A stretch of DNA of 64,000 nt from contig QRFJ01000007.1 of assembly GCA_006176705.1 (NCBI GenBank), positions 655,089-719,088 of the forward strand. Direction: 5' to 3'. The translations under genes and the position numbers were made by a program. The notes under the pieces were generated by a model. It worked only from the letters and a program-made list of their open reading frames with translations. It had not been told where the DNA came from and made no database searches. Of the stretch, positions 1-12,979 are shown piece after piece. The stretch's first letter is position 1. Each line of letters begins with the position of its first letter. Origin of the DNA: Cocos nucifera (taxonomy: Eukaryota; Streptophyta; Magnoliopsida; Arecales; Arecaceae).

Positions 1-1437
1 TAATTATAGTGAGCTTCATCAATTTCTCTATTACCACATCCATTGGTATATCTGTCTCTGTTCTTCAAACACCTTTTTCCCCTTTCTCTTAGGTATGTAT
101 GTCATTTCACTAGCCTATCATTTTATATGAAGAACCAGTTCTATATGATGTTGTTGCTGCTCTCCTTACACATTGTAACATTAGGTGGTTCTTTTGATTT
201 TCATCTGATGCATTCACTTATACGTATTCTGTTACTTGTATGAACTACCTTATTAGAATGTTCATTTCTGCATGTTCATCTCGTTTACACTCATGTTATG
301 GGCATGAACCACCTTATTGTCCGCTGTTGCAGCCCATAGAGCATACTGCATATGTGGTCTCTTTATTTCTTTCCTTATTCCATCTCTTAACTAACAAGCC
401 AGATTTATTTGTGTTGTGTCATAAATAGATCGAAGCATAATCAGTGGACCACAGTTACTAAATTTTATACAATCAACACTACCAAAATCAACCCTTTGAA
501 TTGGTGTTCAGTTCCTTGCCAAGGAAACTCTGAGCAGAAGGGAGCATGCTATAGAACCCAAAAGAGCAATCTGCACCTATGAAACCTACTTGATTTCTTA
601 TAAAGGTGTTACTATTCTTCTCCTATAGAAAGTTGTATTCTGTAGACAATGACTTCTAGAAAGTATCATCATTGGTTTTGGTTGAAGCAACACATTTAAA
701 TGGGTTTGAGCTCAAATTGCAGTCCATATCAAGGGTTGAGTTATTGTGTACTGGTTTTTTGCTGGCCAGCCACAGTATGCACCATGCCATGCTGGTGCTT
801 GCTACCCGCTGGCATTGTGGCATGACAAGCACCAGAACACAACTGGTACCATTACAATGCTGCATGCCAGTAGGCCATTGTTGTGGTACATACTTTTCTA
901 TATCAACCATGCTGACTGGCATTCTAGTCCATAGTTTGTGTACTCTTTTTTCATTGGGTTCAGCTGTCATTCAAATTGTCATCTTGACTCAACTTTAATT
1001 TACAACTAAATTCCTGACACTGCACTAAGGGCATCTTGCTGAGCGATAACTGGTAGTTAATTTATAGCACTAAGGATAAAGCAGCAGGTGCTCAACTCTT
1101 CTACTGGTGCATTCCTTTTTTATCTAGCAATCTTAGTTCTTTAACAGTTTGTCCTCTGTGTCACTAAATGCTCATACATGATTGACTTTGGCAATTGGTG
1201 TTAAAAAAAGTGGATAGTGAATCTTGAAGAGATGATGATTGAGATTAAGAGGTAGGACTAATTTAAAGCCTTGCACTCATTTTCTTTGGATATGTGACTC
1301 CTTATTTCAAGATTTTATTAGTAGCATAATGACAAGCTTTGTTGCTTTCTAGGTTAGCTTATTCCATATATAGTCAAGGGGATAAAAAAGGAAGTTGATT
1401 CAAGATGACTTGGTATGAAACTAATTACTTCTTGCAG
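1..1437 (+). other. Intron/upstream sequence of the glucose transporter gene
   Basis: No exon could be recognised here. The stretch ends in a pyrimidine-rich acceptor (ttgcag at 1432-1437) that opens the penultimate exon of the transporter, so at least its 3' part is intron. The short open frames show no similarity to sugar-transporter segments and no plant-like coding pattern. Earlier exons of the gene are expected before base 1. Confidence 0.6.
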
Positions 1438-2181
1438 ATTTGTCCTGGCATTTGCATTGGGAGCTGGCCCAGTCCCAGGTCTACTTTTACCAGAAATTTT
1501 CCCCAGCAGAATCCGAGCAAAGGCTATGGCTGTATGCATGTGTGTTCACTGGGTAAGAACCATTCAGCTGCCTTACATTCCGTATGAAGAATATATTGTA
1601 AAAGAAAAACTAGATGAACCTTCTGCAGCCCAATGTTAAGGCAGCATTTGCTTATAAACTATCAGAATTTTACTTTCCAACATTGGATCTATCTAACCCG
1701 AGGTGGAAGTTCATAGCCAAAAATGTTTTTTCTCAGCCATGCTTTTGAAAACCTTGGTCTAGGTTTTGCCTCAAAAAACTGTTTCTAACTATGCCAATAT
1801 CTTTTTCTCATCATGCTAAGGTACTGAATGACATACCAAGTCAAGAACTAGAAACTTCAGTACTAATGTGAAGAGAATGGTTCTCTGTGGTTTTAACTCA
1901 TGGTTGCAGAGAGTAGTTTTGTTAATTATAACGGTTGTCTAGAATTTCTTTTTATCACAAAACTAATACATGCCTTCTTTTGATGTTGATATGTTCAGGT
2001 GTTGAATTTTTTTGTTGGTTTGCTCTTTTTGCAACTGTTGGAGCAACTAGGGCCACAAGTCCTGTACTCTATTTTCGCAATGGTTTGCCTCATAGCGGCA
2101 GTTTTCGTGAGGAGGAATGTGGTAGAAACTAAAGGCAAATCACTCCAGGAAATTGAAATTGCACTCCTTCCACCTGAGTAG
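1438..2181 (+). CDS. Plastidic glucose transporter-like protein, last two exons (partial)
   Basis: These are the C-terminal exons of an MFS sugar transporter of the plastidic glucose transporter group (pGlcT/SGB1-like), which moves hexose across the inner plastid envelope. Exons are 1438-1552 and 1999-2181, stop TAG at 2179-2181, joined GT-AG at a codon boundary (W|V). The first exon gives the family segment FALGAGPVPGLLLPEIFPSR and the RAKAMAV loop. The second gives a hydrophobic helix pair (NFFVGLLFLQLLEQLG, then IFAMVCLIAAVFV) and the sugar-porter tail motif VETKGKSLQEIE. About 98 residues are visible of a protein that is normally near 500, so roughly four fifths lies outside the window. 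I favour the SGB1/pGlcT2-3 branch over the main pGlcT because of the tail IEIALLPPE; that assignment is from memory of the family. Confidence 0.88.
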
Positions 2182-4218
2182 AGGTAAACTTTCAGTAAAA
2201 TGGAACTCGAAAGATCAGCTAATCTTTTTCTTGCTACATCTTTTACATGTCATAAAACTTCCAAGATCTTTTAATTTTCTCTTGGAAGTTGAAGCGTATT
2301 TGAGAAAATGGTCAGTACCTGGGACAACATCCAAAAATGTTAATCGGGGACATGAAGTATCTTGTCACATTTACCTGGAATTTGTCTATTCGACTATTAC
2401 CAGACATGTGTGCCCTTTCTTACAAAATTATTTTTGTATGCAGGACATACTAACCTATTATCATATAAAATTGTCAAATCTTCCAAGCAGACATCATTTG
2501 GTTGATTCGGAATGAGTTAACCTGGAATAAATGGCTTAACTCAGTCCTAACTCATTTCACCCTGGGGTAAAGTAGTGCACCCTATAGGTGGAATTGTTTA
2601 CTCCGAGTTAGCTGGAAAAAGTAGCTCTACCAACTCTTTTAAAATGTCCATTTTGCCTTCACAATAAATTAGTTATTGTTCTAATATTTGGTGGGTTAAT
2701 GTGGAATAAATAGAAGGAGCCTTCATTCCGTTTTGCTCCTTTAACCTTGAAGAAAACACAGCCTCACTATTCACAAACAGAAGCTGTCTTATGAATTTTG
2801 TGTTGGATGTGCTTTAAGATAGATGGTTCCTCTATCCACCCAGACAGAGAGAGAGCAGACCAATAGGGGGAAAGAAAAGAGAGGCAAAATTCAGGTGGAC
2901 CTTATTCTTGAAACACCAAACCCCACCCCTCTTTCTGCTTACCCTGTCTCTTCTTCCGTGACCCATCTCTTTTAAAGCTTTGTACTGATCAAGATGGTGT
3001 ATATCATCTCACCAGGCATCCTCGGATAGGAAAGACCACACCGCGGATTGCAACAGAAGGCTCACTAATAGAGGGCTATGTCTCATAAATAAAATCATTT
3101 CTTTGCACTGCATAGTTCTTTCAGGAGCCTGCCCATTTTGATATCAGAGAGAAGTGGCTGCTCTAGATCCAAGTACCATTGGTGCAGTAGTTTCTACTAT
3201 ATCTTATAAAATTTAAGGAAGTTTTGATTCCACACCATCTTGTAGTCTCGTATGATTTTTTTTCTGCCAGCTTCATCTCAATATTAATGTCTTGTATTAT
3301 GATGGATCGTTTTTTGGCTCTTATAATTAAATTCCCTGTTGCAGGTAAAAGATGTGCATCTTACCATAAGCATGCTGAGATTTGGGTTATCTAATTGCAT
3401 TCATCAGTGGTATTGATGCCATGATATAAGCAAGCAAAAAGAACATGCTTGGCTTGGGATCTGTAAATATAATTGTTGCTGTAAGTTTAGGGGCTGGAAA
3501 CTTCAATGGATTGATTACAATTGCAGGCAGATGCGTGAGATATAAAGTATTCGGACTGTTTGAATGGTTTGCGATTTTTTTGTTTTTTTTTGCCAGCCTA
3601 GAAGGTAGGGGAACAAAAATGGTTTGTTGCAGTTACGCTACGATTTTTGTGTATGTGTCCCTCTTGCAAGTTAACATTTGATTGGTACCTTTCAAATCCT
3701 TAAACCATACAAAGGCCACTTTGTTTTCTAGTTTTTCAATTAAAAAAGGAACACTAATCATAATTCATTAAAATTTTAGAGTATATAATCACTCTAATTA
3801 GATTTTTAAAAAAATGTTTAAAATATGCTGGACATGAAGAAGAATGGATTGCATATTGCTGGGCTTTGGGAATGATCATAGCTCTAAGTAGATTTCCTTC
3901 TTGTTAGAAAAAGAAAAGTAGATGGTGTGTAGGAAAGAAAATGCTCATACTAATTTCTAAGCATGGGAGAAAATATAAACAGAACCAATAGGTGAGAAAA
4001 TGCGGTAAAATATGATGCATTGAAAGAAAAAGTTAAACGTGAGTTAACTATTTTTAGTTCTTTTTTAATTAAGATTTTAATTAAAATGTTTCAAATATAA
4101 AGTCTTTAGCAACAATGTTCATCTGTGTTGACCTACTTCTTGGAAATTAAGATCGTGCATAATTTGCAATTCAAGTTGGCGAGATTGCAAATGCACAGAA
4201 CGCATGCCAAATACCTAT

Positions 4219-4297
4219 ATTTCCTATAATAAAAGTATTCAAAGCCCATCTAGATTTATTTCCTATAATAAAAGTATTCAAAGCCCATCTAGATTTG
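4219..4297. repeat. Direct tandem duplication, 39-bp unit, two near-identical copies
   Basis: The unit that begins ttcctataataaaagtattc occurs at about 4221 and again at 4260, nearly identical over its whole length. It is a recent local duplication in non-coding DNA. Confidence 0.9.
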
Positions 4298-4367
4298 TCT
4301 TCTCATTGTAGAATTTTCCGTATTCTTTATTTTGGAAAATCTGATGCAACTGTAGAAGAGCTAGGAA

Positions 4368-4478
4368 GTCGGACAAAACTGAAAAAAAGAGAGAGAAGAA
4401 GTCACCACTCGGACAAAACTGAAAAAAAAGAGAGAGAAGAAATCACCACTCGCACAAAAGTGAAAAAAAGAGAGAGGA
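4368..4478. repeat. Purine-rich tandem repeat, ~41-bp unit, about 2.7 copies
   Basis: Three successive copies of a unit holding cggacaaaactgaaaa, a gagagaga run and caccact. Small length differences in the A-runs shift the reading frame between copies, so it is not a coding repeat. Confidence 0.85.
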
Positions 4479-4929
4479 TATCTGCAAACAATTTTACTTT
4501 TTTTTTTTTTTTTTTTTTTTGTGGAAAATTGTTTGTAACATCCGATGGGACCGAAACTCCAGCACTCTTTCTTTCGCTCCTGCTCCCTCCTTTGGCCGCT
4601 ACCTCGTCGATCTTGGCGGGACCGGCACAAAGTCGGTATTTGTCACCAACTTTAAAGGCAATAACCCTCCAAATGTAAAAAGTTAATAACTTGAGGACGT
4701 GGAACTAATTTAATATTAACGAAGAATCCTAAGATTATATTTGGTATCCAGTAATTTATGTAGATTGCTGATAATTTAAAGAAGCTCTACTAGATTAGCA
4801 TATTTGGTATATCTTTTAACTTGGTAATCTTGAATGTCAGATTATCTTTTATGAGTTAATCTAGATTATTAAGTGGAGAAGTCGCTATTCAGATCATCAA
4901 ATATTTGCTGATATGATAATGACATATTT

Positions 4930-5990
4930 AGATAAAAATATCTTCATAAAAAATATAATAATATAATATAATATAATATAATATAATATTTTTATAATAA
5001 TATATTATAATAATTTTATAATAATATTATATAACATAATATTATATTATATTATAATAATATATTATAAATATAAATATATAATAGAATAGAATATATT
5101 ATATGTAATATATTATAATATAATATTTATATTTATATTATAAATATAATATAATGTTATACTATAATAATATTATAACATAATATTATGTCATATAATA
5201 TTATTATAATATAATAATAATAATATAATAATATGATCATAAAGAATATAATATAATAATATATGATATATATTATATTATACTATAATAATATTTTATA
5301 ATATATATTATAAATAAAATATATAGTAAATATAATATAATATATATTTATCTTATAAAATAATATAATGTTATATTATAATAATATTATATTATATAAT
5401 AATATTATAATATAATATAGTATAATAATATATGATCATGTACTAATAATATATTATAATAATATTAAAATAAAATAAAATAATATTATATATTATAAAT
5501 ATAAATATATAATAGAATATAATATATTATATAATATATATATAAGATATAATATATATATTATATTATAAATATAATATTATATAATGTAATATTATGT
5601 TATATTATAATAATATTATAATATAATATTATATTATTATTATTATTATATTATAATAAATAAATTTATATTATTATATAAATAATATAATGTTATATTA
5701 TATTAATATATTAAAATATATATTATAATATATAATATATATTTATATTTTATACATGGAGTGTGATTTTTAATAAATTTGATTTGATAATATTTTAAAA
5801 TTTTGATGTTATATTAATCATATTAAATATATCAATCAAAATTTTTAGTTATTTTATTATAATATTATTTGTATGTTAAATATAATAATTAATATTATTA
5901 ATAATTTATTCATATTACTAGTTATCTAGATAATTTAGATTATCTGAAATGCATCAAATATAATTTAAAAATAATTTTATTCAAAGTCGG
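4930..5990. repeat. A/T-only low-complexity block (TA/AAT-rich)
   Basis: About 1 kb made almost only of A and T, dominated by overlapping ataatata and attataata words, with many short self-complementary segments. It ends only about 50 bp before the GC-rich 5' leader of the helicase gene. It may be an expanded satellite-like sequence, a decayed element or a matrix-attachment-type region; the sequence does not decide which. Confidence 0.9.
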
Positions 5991-6205
5991 CAAAAATACC
6001 GGCTCGAAGCCTGCCATCGCATTACTCTCGAATCCCCTCCGAATCTATTCCCTCCTGCGGCACCGCCTCGCTTCTGCAGCTACCCTACCCTGGACCTTGA
6101 CCCAAATCCAATCTTGTAGGGTACGCCGATCCGAACTCGGATCGGACGACTGGGACAGCAGGAAGGACCTCTCCGAAACCCCTCCTCTGATCCACCGGCA
6201 TCGCC

Positions 6206-9200
6206 ATGGCCACCGACGCCCTGCCCCCCAAAACCCCGCCGGCTGGCGGCGCCACAACCGTTGACGACCCCGACGATGACGATTATGTCGAGTATATCCC
6301 CGTCAAGAAGCGCCGCGCCTTGGAGGCCCAGAAGATCCTCCAGCGCAAGGGCCGCCTCTCCTCCGCCAGCGGCGGGGGAAGCGGTGGCAATCCGTCCACC
6401 GCCGACGACGACCCCGACCGTCCCCGCCTTGCCCTTGAGGCTAAGCCCAGCCTCCTCGTCAAGGCCTCCCAACTGAAGCGCGACCTCCCCGAGATCAGCC
6501 CCATGGAGCAGCGCGTCCAGCAGGAGAAGGAGATGATCGAGCACCTTTCCGACCGCAGGACCCTCACGTCCGTCCGCGAGCTCGCCAAGGGCATCATTTA
6601 CACCGAACCCATCCCCACTGGCTGGAAACCCCCCACGGCCATCCGCCGCATGCCCGCTGGCCACGCAGACGCCATTCGCAAGCAGTGGCACATCCTCGTC
6701 GACGGCGAGGACATGCCCCCGCCCATCAAGAACTTCAGGGACATGCGACTCCCCGAGCCCATCCTGAAGAAGCTCAAGGAGAAGGGCATCGTTCAGCCCA
6801 CACCCATCCAGGTCCAGGGCCTCCCCGTCGTGCTCTCCGGCCGCGACATGATCGGCATCGCCTTCACTGGCTCTGGCAAGACCCTCGTCTTCGTCCTACC
6901 CCTCATCATGGTCGCCCTCCAGGAGGAGGTCATGATGCCGATCGTGCCCGGTGAGGGGCCATTTGGCCTCATCGTTTGCCCTTCGAGGGAGCTTGCCAGG
7001 CAGACCTATGAGGTTGTGGAGCAGTTCTTGGCTCCACTTAGGGAGCACGGGTACCCGGAGCTGAGACCGCTGCTGTGCATTGGAGGCGTTGACATGAGAT
7101 CTCAGCTGGAAGTTGTGAAAAAAGGGGTGCACATCGTCGTGGCCACGCCTGGGAGGCTCAAGGACTTGCTTGCCAAGAAAAAGATGAACCTGGACAATTG
7201 CAGGTATGCGTACTGCAGGCTACTCTTCTTTTGATAAGATTACTGTTACTGCGGTGATTTATCGTGTAGTCTATGAATGTATTGTTAAATTTTGGTAAAT
7301 GAAGAAGATTCAGGTTTGTATAACATTTCATGGACAGTTTGCTAGTTCTACACTTCAAATCAGAGAATCTAAGGTTAGTTGTCTGACAACTTCTAAAAAT
7401 GTTGATCATTTTCCTTGCACACTGAAGTAGAGTTGAGCAAGATACTACTGCAAAAATCATGATAAGTTTGTTTTGCTTGGGTTTCTTAATAGAAAATTTC
7501 CGACCTAAAAGATTCAAGAGGAATCTATATAGGAAGGTTAACGATGTTACTTGTCCATGCGTCAACTTCTGAAGTAATTTATCGAAGCATGATTAGCAAT
7601 TATTACTCATTGCAAATGTGTATTATCAAGAAACTTAGCAAAAAATGTGTTTTTTCAGCCACTATTGACCATGAGCCATCAGTAATTGGTCTAACTTGAA
7701 ATTCTATTAGAAATGCATCAATTAACCTATTTTGGACTATCTATTTACTTTTATCCATCTATACCCAAGATGAAAGTTTTTAACAGGGCTAAAGGAGTTT
7801 TTTTTCCCCTTCAAATGCCTAGTAAATTGGACTGTTGATACCCTTCTTATCATTCACAAGAAGAGGTATATATTTTCCTTGCCAAAGTATTACTTGTGGC
7901 TCAATGAAGGAGTTTGAGGAGTGATTCTAGAATTCGAGATCATCATGAAAAGTAATGTTTATACTCATGTGTTATATCTAATTAACACTTCACCTTGTCT
8001 AGGAATCTTTTTTCACACCAAATTAGTGGTACCTAAAATTTGCATGGGCTTTAATTGCTTGATCTTAAATATGTCCTTGTAAGCAACGCTATGGTCATGG
8101 GTATTAAATTGCTAAAAATTTTACAAGTGGTGTTGTAAATGCTATTTCGATTTCTTTTAAACCTTTTCCTCTTTTCATCAGTTCATCTTCTTACCATGAA
8201 TTGTTCTCTGAGACCAGCCATCTAGCTAGATATGCAAGCATCCAACCTTTGGTCCCATTTCCCCTATCACTGGGTCCTTGATGGGAGTCTATCCATCCTA
8301 GCCCCTTCCAGCCTCTTCCTTCGTCTCATAAATACCTTGCTAGAAGTCTGTTTGTGAGACTAGCTGCCTATTTACATAACGCAGCCCCTACCTCAGGTCC
8401 CTTCCAAAATTTCTTCGGTTAGGATCACTTTAAGCTCAGCCATCTTGTTAAGATGAAACAGAGGAACTAGGCAGAGTGTAAAGGAAAGGGCTGTATAGGG
8501 GCAATCCATGTTCTAATTGCTTATAGTCATGACCATTGCTATATTTATGTCTTAAAGGATGTTGGTGCCAATTTGTGTTCCAGTGATATGTCTTGTAGGT
8601 GGATCCTTGTATGACAGAAAACAAAAGGTAGGCATCTTAAGCGGGAATTTACCCAATTGGCCATTTAGTTTGGAGCTTCTCATGAGTTGGTGTTAAAGAT
8701 GCCCATCTGCATTTGGTTTGGAATGCAGTTACCAAATTGTTAAACATTAAGCAATATACAGCCCAATTAGACCCATCTTTGAAGAATAAAGGTGTTAGAA
8801 CCTCAAATTGGATCTGATCAAGTGTCATGCATTAATCAAATCTTATGTGAGGTATCAAATGTATTTACTAAATATAGGTTTGGACATATCTAACTTAGAG
8901 TCTCTCTCTCTCTCTCTCTCTGAGTACAAGACCACAAACCAGATGCAAGTGGTTTGGGCAAATAAAGTTCACAAAGAAAATTACATGCTCTTTCCCTTGT
9001 TATGCTATTTTGCATAAACATGATCTGGTGAACATGTTTTTAAAAGATGAACTACTAATTCTAGCTTGCATTTGTATGTCTAATTGCAACAGTGATACAT
9101 GAATTTGAAGGTATTAATTAATGACCATCCAGGGCAATTATGCTTGCAGTTGTTTATGGAAGTGAAAAATTAAGAAGAGGGATGCATGTATTATTTCAAG

Positions 9201-12077
9201 CTGGCCACAAAAGAAGATAATTAACCTTCAATATGAGCTATTGCATATTTCTTCACAGTAGCTTCTCCCAGACTCTAGTACTTCCAAGTGTCAAAATGTA
9301 GTTTGACAAATATAGAGTAATGGTCGACTTCAAGCAGTGATGCAGCAATCACTCCTCGATTCTTGCAGCGACTTTGTATTGAGAACTAGATTAAAATCGA
9401 CTAGCATATGTAAACCATTTTATGAGTTTTAGTTTTGCTAGCCGGCCGGCCCTCAATTGCTAAAGCTCAGTTGGTAATCTTAGGAAATTGAGATATCCAA
9501 ATGACACAGAGAAATCCTCAGTTAACTTTGTATTTTTAGGGTCAATGGGTAGATTAGCAAAGGGAAAAAATATCAAGAAATATGAGAGGTAGATAAGATT
9601 TGCGCTACAAGTTATGCAATCCTTGTAACTTCTGGTTCTGCTATTATAAATTATTAGATTAATTTAAGATACTATATTGTATTTAGGACATTGATAATGA
9701 TTTGCGTTAATGAGTCTTTTTTATTTTTTTTTTGGAGGAGGGAGGGGAGGGGGGTGCAACAGATCAACATGTGATGGTGGAAGTTGGAAGTTTTTCTGTA
9801 CTGATGCTTCACTTGGCATTTTTTTTTTTTAAAATAATACTTTTGGGGTACTTATTGCATCCTCCAAAATCAAGCAAGTATAAACCATTAGGATAATATC
9901 TGTTTATTGGAAAAATTGTTGTTAACTAGTGTGCATCTTCTCATAATATATGTGCCTTTGCATGTTCAAAATTTTCCTAGGCATTGATTTGCCCTATATA
10001 CATTTGCAAGTACAATGTTGCTTTTTTGTGTGTGCGCGTCTCTCTCTCTTTGTTAGTGCATGTTTATTATGCTGCCTATATCTTCCCTTTCGTTTTTCTC
10101 TATACCTTAATAATTTTCTCTCTTTTCATTTCTTTCATTCTGATGGCATACGATAAGTATAATTTACAATGTATGTATCTAAGCCAACGTACATCCACCA
10201 TTGTGGCATTGCAATGTTTCATATTTTTGTGAATCGTTTGCACTGTACATGCAGTGTAATTTACAAAGAATGTGCCTAAACTAATGTATATGCACCATGG
10301 TAGTGCTGTGATATTCACATCAACTTGGTCCTTTCTGGCTGTACATGCTTGGTTTCCATCCTAAACCAATATGTTGCTCTAAAACTTGCCATCAAATTCA
10401 GGATCTTTTATCACTGTGAAACTTCTGAATGATTGGAAAATGTTTATGAGTCATTTCAAATGTATATGATCCATTTTTCTTTCCATTCTTTTGTTTTCTC
10501 ATTCTCCTTGGAAGCTATTGTTGGTACCAACAAATAAAATGCTTCATTGCTGAAGGTTTATATATTGCTGCTTTATCCAATGAAGCTTAGTAATCTATAT
10601 CAGATTAACACATATATAAATACCATTTTAGAATTGTTACTTGGTGTGTCAACATGATTTGCAGGCAAATTCTCATTTTATATGTTTTATGTGGTGAATA
10701 TGTCAATATATTTAAGAATAAGAAGTAGAAGCGCATTGTCCCTTTTTCATTTTTTTTTTTTCCTTGTTCTTCTTGAATACTTTGGAGCCTGAAGATGCAG
10801 ATTGTAACGTGAATATGGGTTTGGTAGGATTTTTAATAAGTTGAACTGATGTGTCAATGTTTCCTGAAACTATGTTGTATTTTGACCATCTCCATGTCAT
10901 AAGTTGATGAGTCAGGTATATTGTGTCTGGATCACTAGAGCTTGTTGTTAACCAGTGAGAGAGAGTATAATTATGAAAAATCTTCTGATGCTTGGAACTT
11001 GTTAGAGCTCAATTTAAGCAGCTTAGGTTTCTTCTGAGAACTACTATTCATGTATGCATTTTTGCTACTTATGAAAGTACCTGGAAAAGTAAAACATTGG
11101 CTTGAGGCCGAGTGTTTGCCTAAGACCATCTTTCTTTGCTCAAAATGAAATTGTCCAGTAAGATTGCCGACATACACCTATCTCATCCTTCTCTTATTGA
11201 TCCCTATTGCAGGTATCTGACATTGGATGAAGCTGATAGGCTGGTTGACCTGGGCTTTGAAGATGACATCAGGGAGATTTTTGACCATTTCAAGTCCCAG
11301 AGACAAACCTTGCTCTTCTCTGCCACGATGCCAAAAAAGATACAGAACTTTGCAAGAAGTGCCCTGGTCAAACCCGTGACAGTCAATGTGGGAAGAGCTG
11401 GGGCAGCAAACTTAGATGTCATACAGGAAGTCGAGTATGTGAAACAAGAAGCTAAAATTGTGTACCTCCTGGAGTGCCTCCAAAAGACCCCACCTCCTGT
11501 CCTGATTTTCTGTGAGAACAAAGCTGATGTGGACGACATCCATGAGTATCTACTTTTGAAGGGAGTAGAGGCTGTTGCCATCCATGGGGGCAAGGATCAG
11601 GAAGAAAGAGAATATGCCATTGCATCCTTCAAATCTGGAAACAAGGATGTCCTGGTCGCTACTGATGTTGCTTCCAAGGGCCTTGATTTTCCTGATATCC
11701 AGCATGTGATCAACTATGATATGCCTGCTGAAATTGAGAACTATGTGCATCGGATTGGCCGAACTGGAAGGTGTGGAAAAACTGGTATAGCAACAACATT
11801 CATAAACAAGAACCAAACTGAGACAACGCTCCTTGATCTGAAGCATCTTCTTCAAGAAGCAAAGCAAAGAATCCCACCGGTGCTGGCAGAGCTCAACGAC
11901 CCAATGGAAGATGAGGATGCCATCACCAATGCAAGCGGGGTGAAGGGTTGTGCCTATTGTGGTGGACTTGGCCACCGTATCCGAGATTGTCCTAAACTGG
12001 AGCATCAGAAGACCATGGCTATTGCAGGTTCAAGAAAGGATTACTTCGGCTCAGGTGGTTATCGGGGGGAGATATGA
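6206..12077 (+). CDS. RH35: DEAD-box ATP-dependent RNA helicase 35-like (DDX41/Abstrakt type)
   Basis: This is an ATP-dependent RNA helicase of the DDX41/Abstrakt group, nuclear proteins tied to pre-mRNA splicing. Two coding exons, 6206-7203 and 11213-12077, split one Arg codon (AG|G) and give 620 residues, close to human DDX41 (622). An acidic N-terminus (DDPDDDDYVEYIPVKKRR) is followed by the Q-motif region (PTPIQ) and Walker A AFTGSGKT at 219-226. Next come PSRELA, TPGRL, DEAD at 338-341, SAT at 369-371, VLIFCENK, VATDVASKGLDFP and HRIGRTGR. A CCHC zinc knuckle with Cys579, Cys582, His587 and Cys592 closes the protein; this knuckle separates DDX41 from other DEAD-box groups. The first ATG of a GC-rich leader is used. 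All catalytic motifs are intact, so it looks functional. The 4.0 kb intron falls just before the DEAD motif. Confidence 0.97.
7204..11212 (+). other. Large single intron of the RH35 gene
   Basis: A 4.0 kb GT-AG intron (gtatgc donor at 7204, ttgcag acceptor ending 11212). It contains a CT microsatellite and poly-T runs. I found no nested gene, and no transposon with clear ends. Confidence 0.9.
8901..8921. repeat. (TC)n microsatellite in the RH35 intron
   Basis: Ten or so uninterrupted TC units within intron sequence. Confidence 0.95.
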
Positions 12078-12534
12078 TTATGCCTCATGTGTGTATATTT
12101 CTGGAGCAGCTTTTGGCATTTCCATACCTGCATGGGCGCTTGTACCAGGTATATAGCTGGTGAAGAATGGATGAGCTAATATTTTATTTAAATGGAAAAT
12201 CCATTTTACGTGTGTAAATGGTTGGTGTATATTTTATTTAAATATGAAGTCGATGTATTTAACAACCTACAGCTAAAAAGCTGGACCGACCCGGAGATCA
12301 GCTATGGAGGATAAAAAGTCAGAATGCATGAGTCTTTGGTTCGAGTATTTTGAATTCCTTGTTATCACAGCCAATGATCTTGTCTGTCAGTCAGCTGGTG
12401 GTACAATGTCAAATGCAGCACTTGATCAAACCTTACCTCATATGATTTTAACATCTTGGAACATATCGATTCAAGATCAATGAAAAATACAATTGAATGT
12501 TTCACCTCTTAAAATATAAATTCGTGAGATATGA

Positions 12535-12681
12535 GAGACATTCTTCTTTGTTTTACCCCTGTGGAATTCAGTCAAATGCTGACCACAATGTGGGATTTGC
12601 GCGATTGCTAGAGACGTTCTTGTTTGTTATACCTCCGTGGAGTGGAGTTCGGTCAAATGCTGACCACAACCTGAGATCTGT
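12535..12681. repeat. Imperfect tandem duplication, ~75 bp unit, downstream of RH35
   Basis: Two adjacent copies share gagac.ttctt.tttgttatacc and then tcaaatgctgaccacaa. They lie about 450 bp past the RH35 stop, beyond its probable 3' UTR. The rest of 12078-12690 shows nothing recognisable apart from AT-rich 3' UTR-like sequence with repeated attttatttaaat words. Confidence 0.7.
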
Positions 12682-12979
12682 GTAGAGTGTAATAATAATT
12701 TAGAATTTTATCTAAAAAGTTTTGTCCGAACATATTCTTTAGATTTTTCAATTTTACATAATTATTGAAGATTTTTTCAATAAATAAATAATATTAGATA
12801 AAAAATATATTCACATGGATTCTTACGTACTTTTTTCATTAAGTCTTAAAATTTTTATCATGTTAAGGATCCAAATCTATACATCTATTCATAAATATCA
12901 TGATCGGTTCTTAGTCGGCTCTGATGAATTTGCATTGCAGTATCTTCTAGTCCATATAGACTATTCATTGGATCGACTT

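Larger units (their letters stand above)
2182..6040. other. Intergenic region between transporter and helicase genes
   Basis: The first few hundred bases probably include the transporter 3' UTR. The rest has no recognisable gene. It holds two short tandem duplications (4219-4297 and 4368-4478), a poly-T run near 4500-4520, and a long A/T-only block (4930-5990). Open frames such as 4295-4678 are products of the purine-rich repeats and are not genes. Confidence 0.6.

Noticed and set aside
4295..4678. 127-residue Lys/Glu-rich open frame
   Set aside because: It comes from a purine-rich tandem repeat plus a poly-T run; unit lengths break frame and composition is unlike a gene.
6080..6691. 203-residue minus-strand open frame opposite RH35 exon 1
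   Set aside because: GC-rich coding DNA commonly leaves the opposite strand open; the plus-strand frame has the full helicase motifs.
9425..9480. tRNA-like word (aagctcagttggtaatctt) in the RH35 intron
   Set aside because: Only an A-box-like stretch; no matching T-arm or cloverleaf stems nearby.
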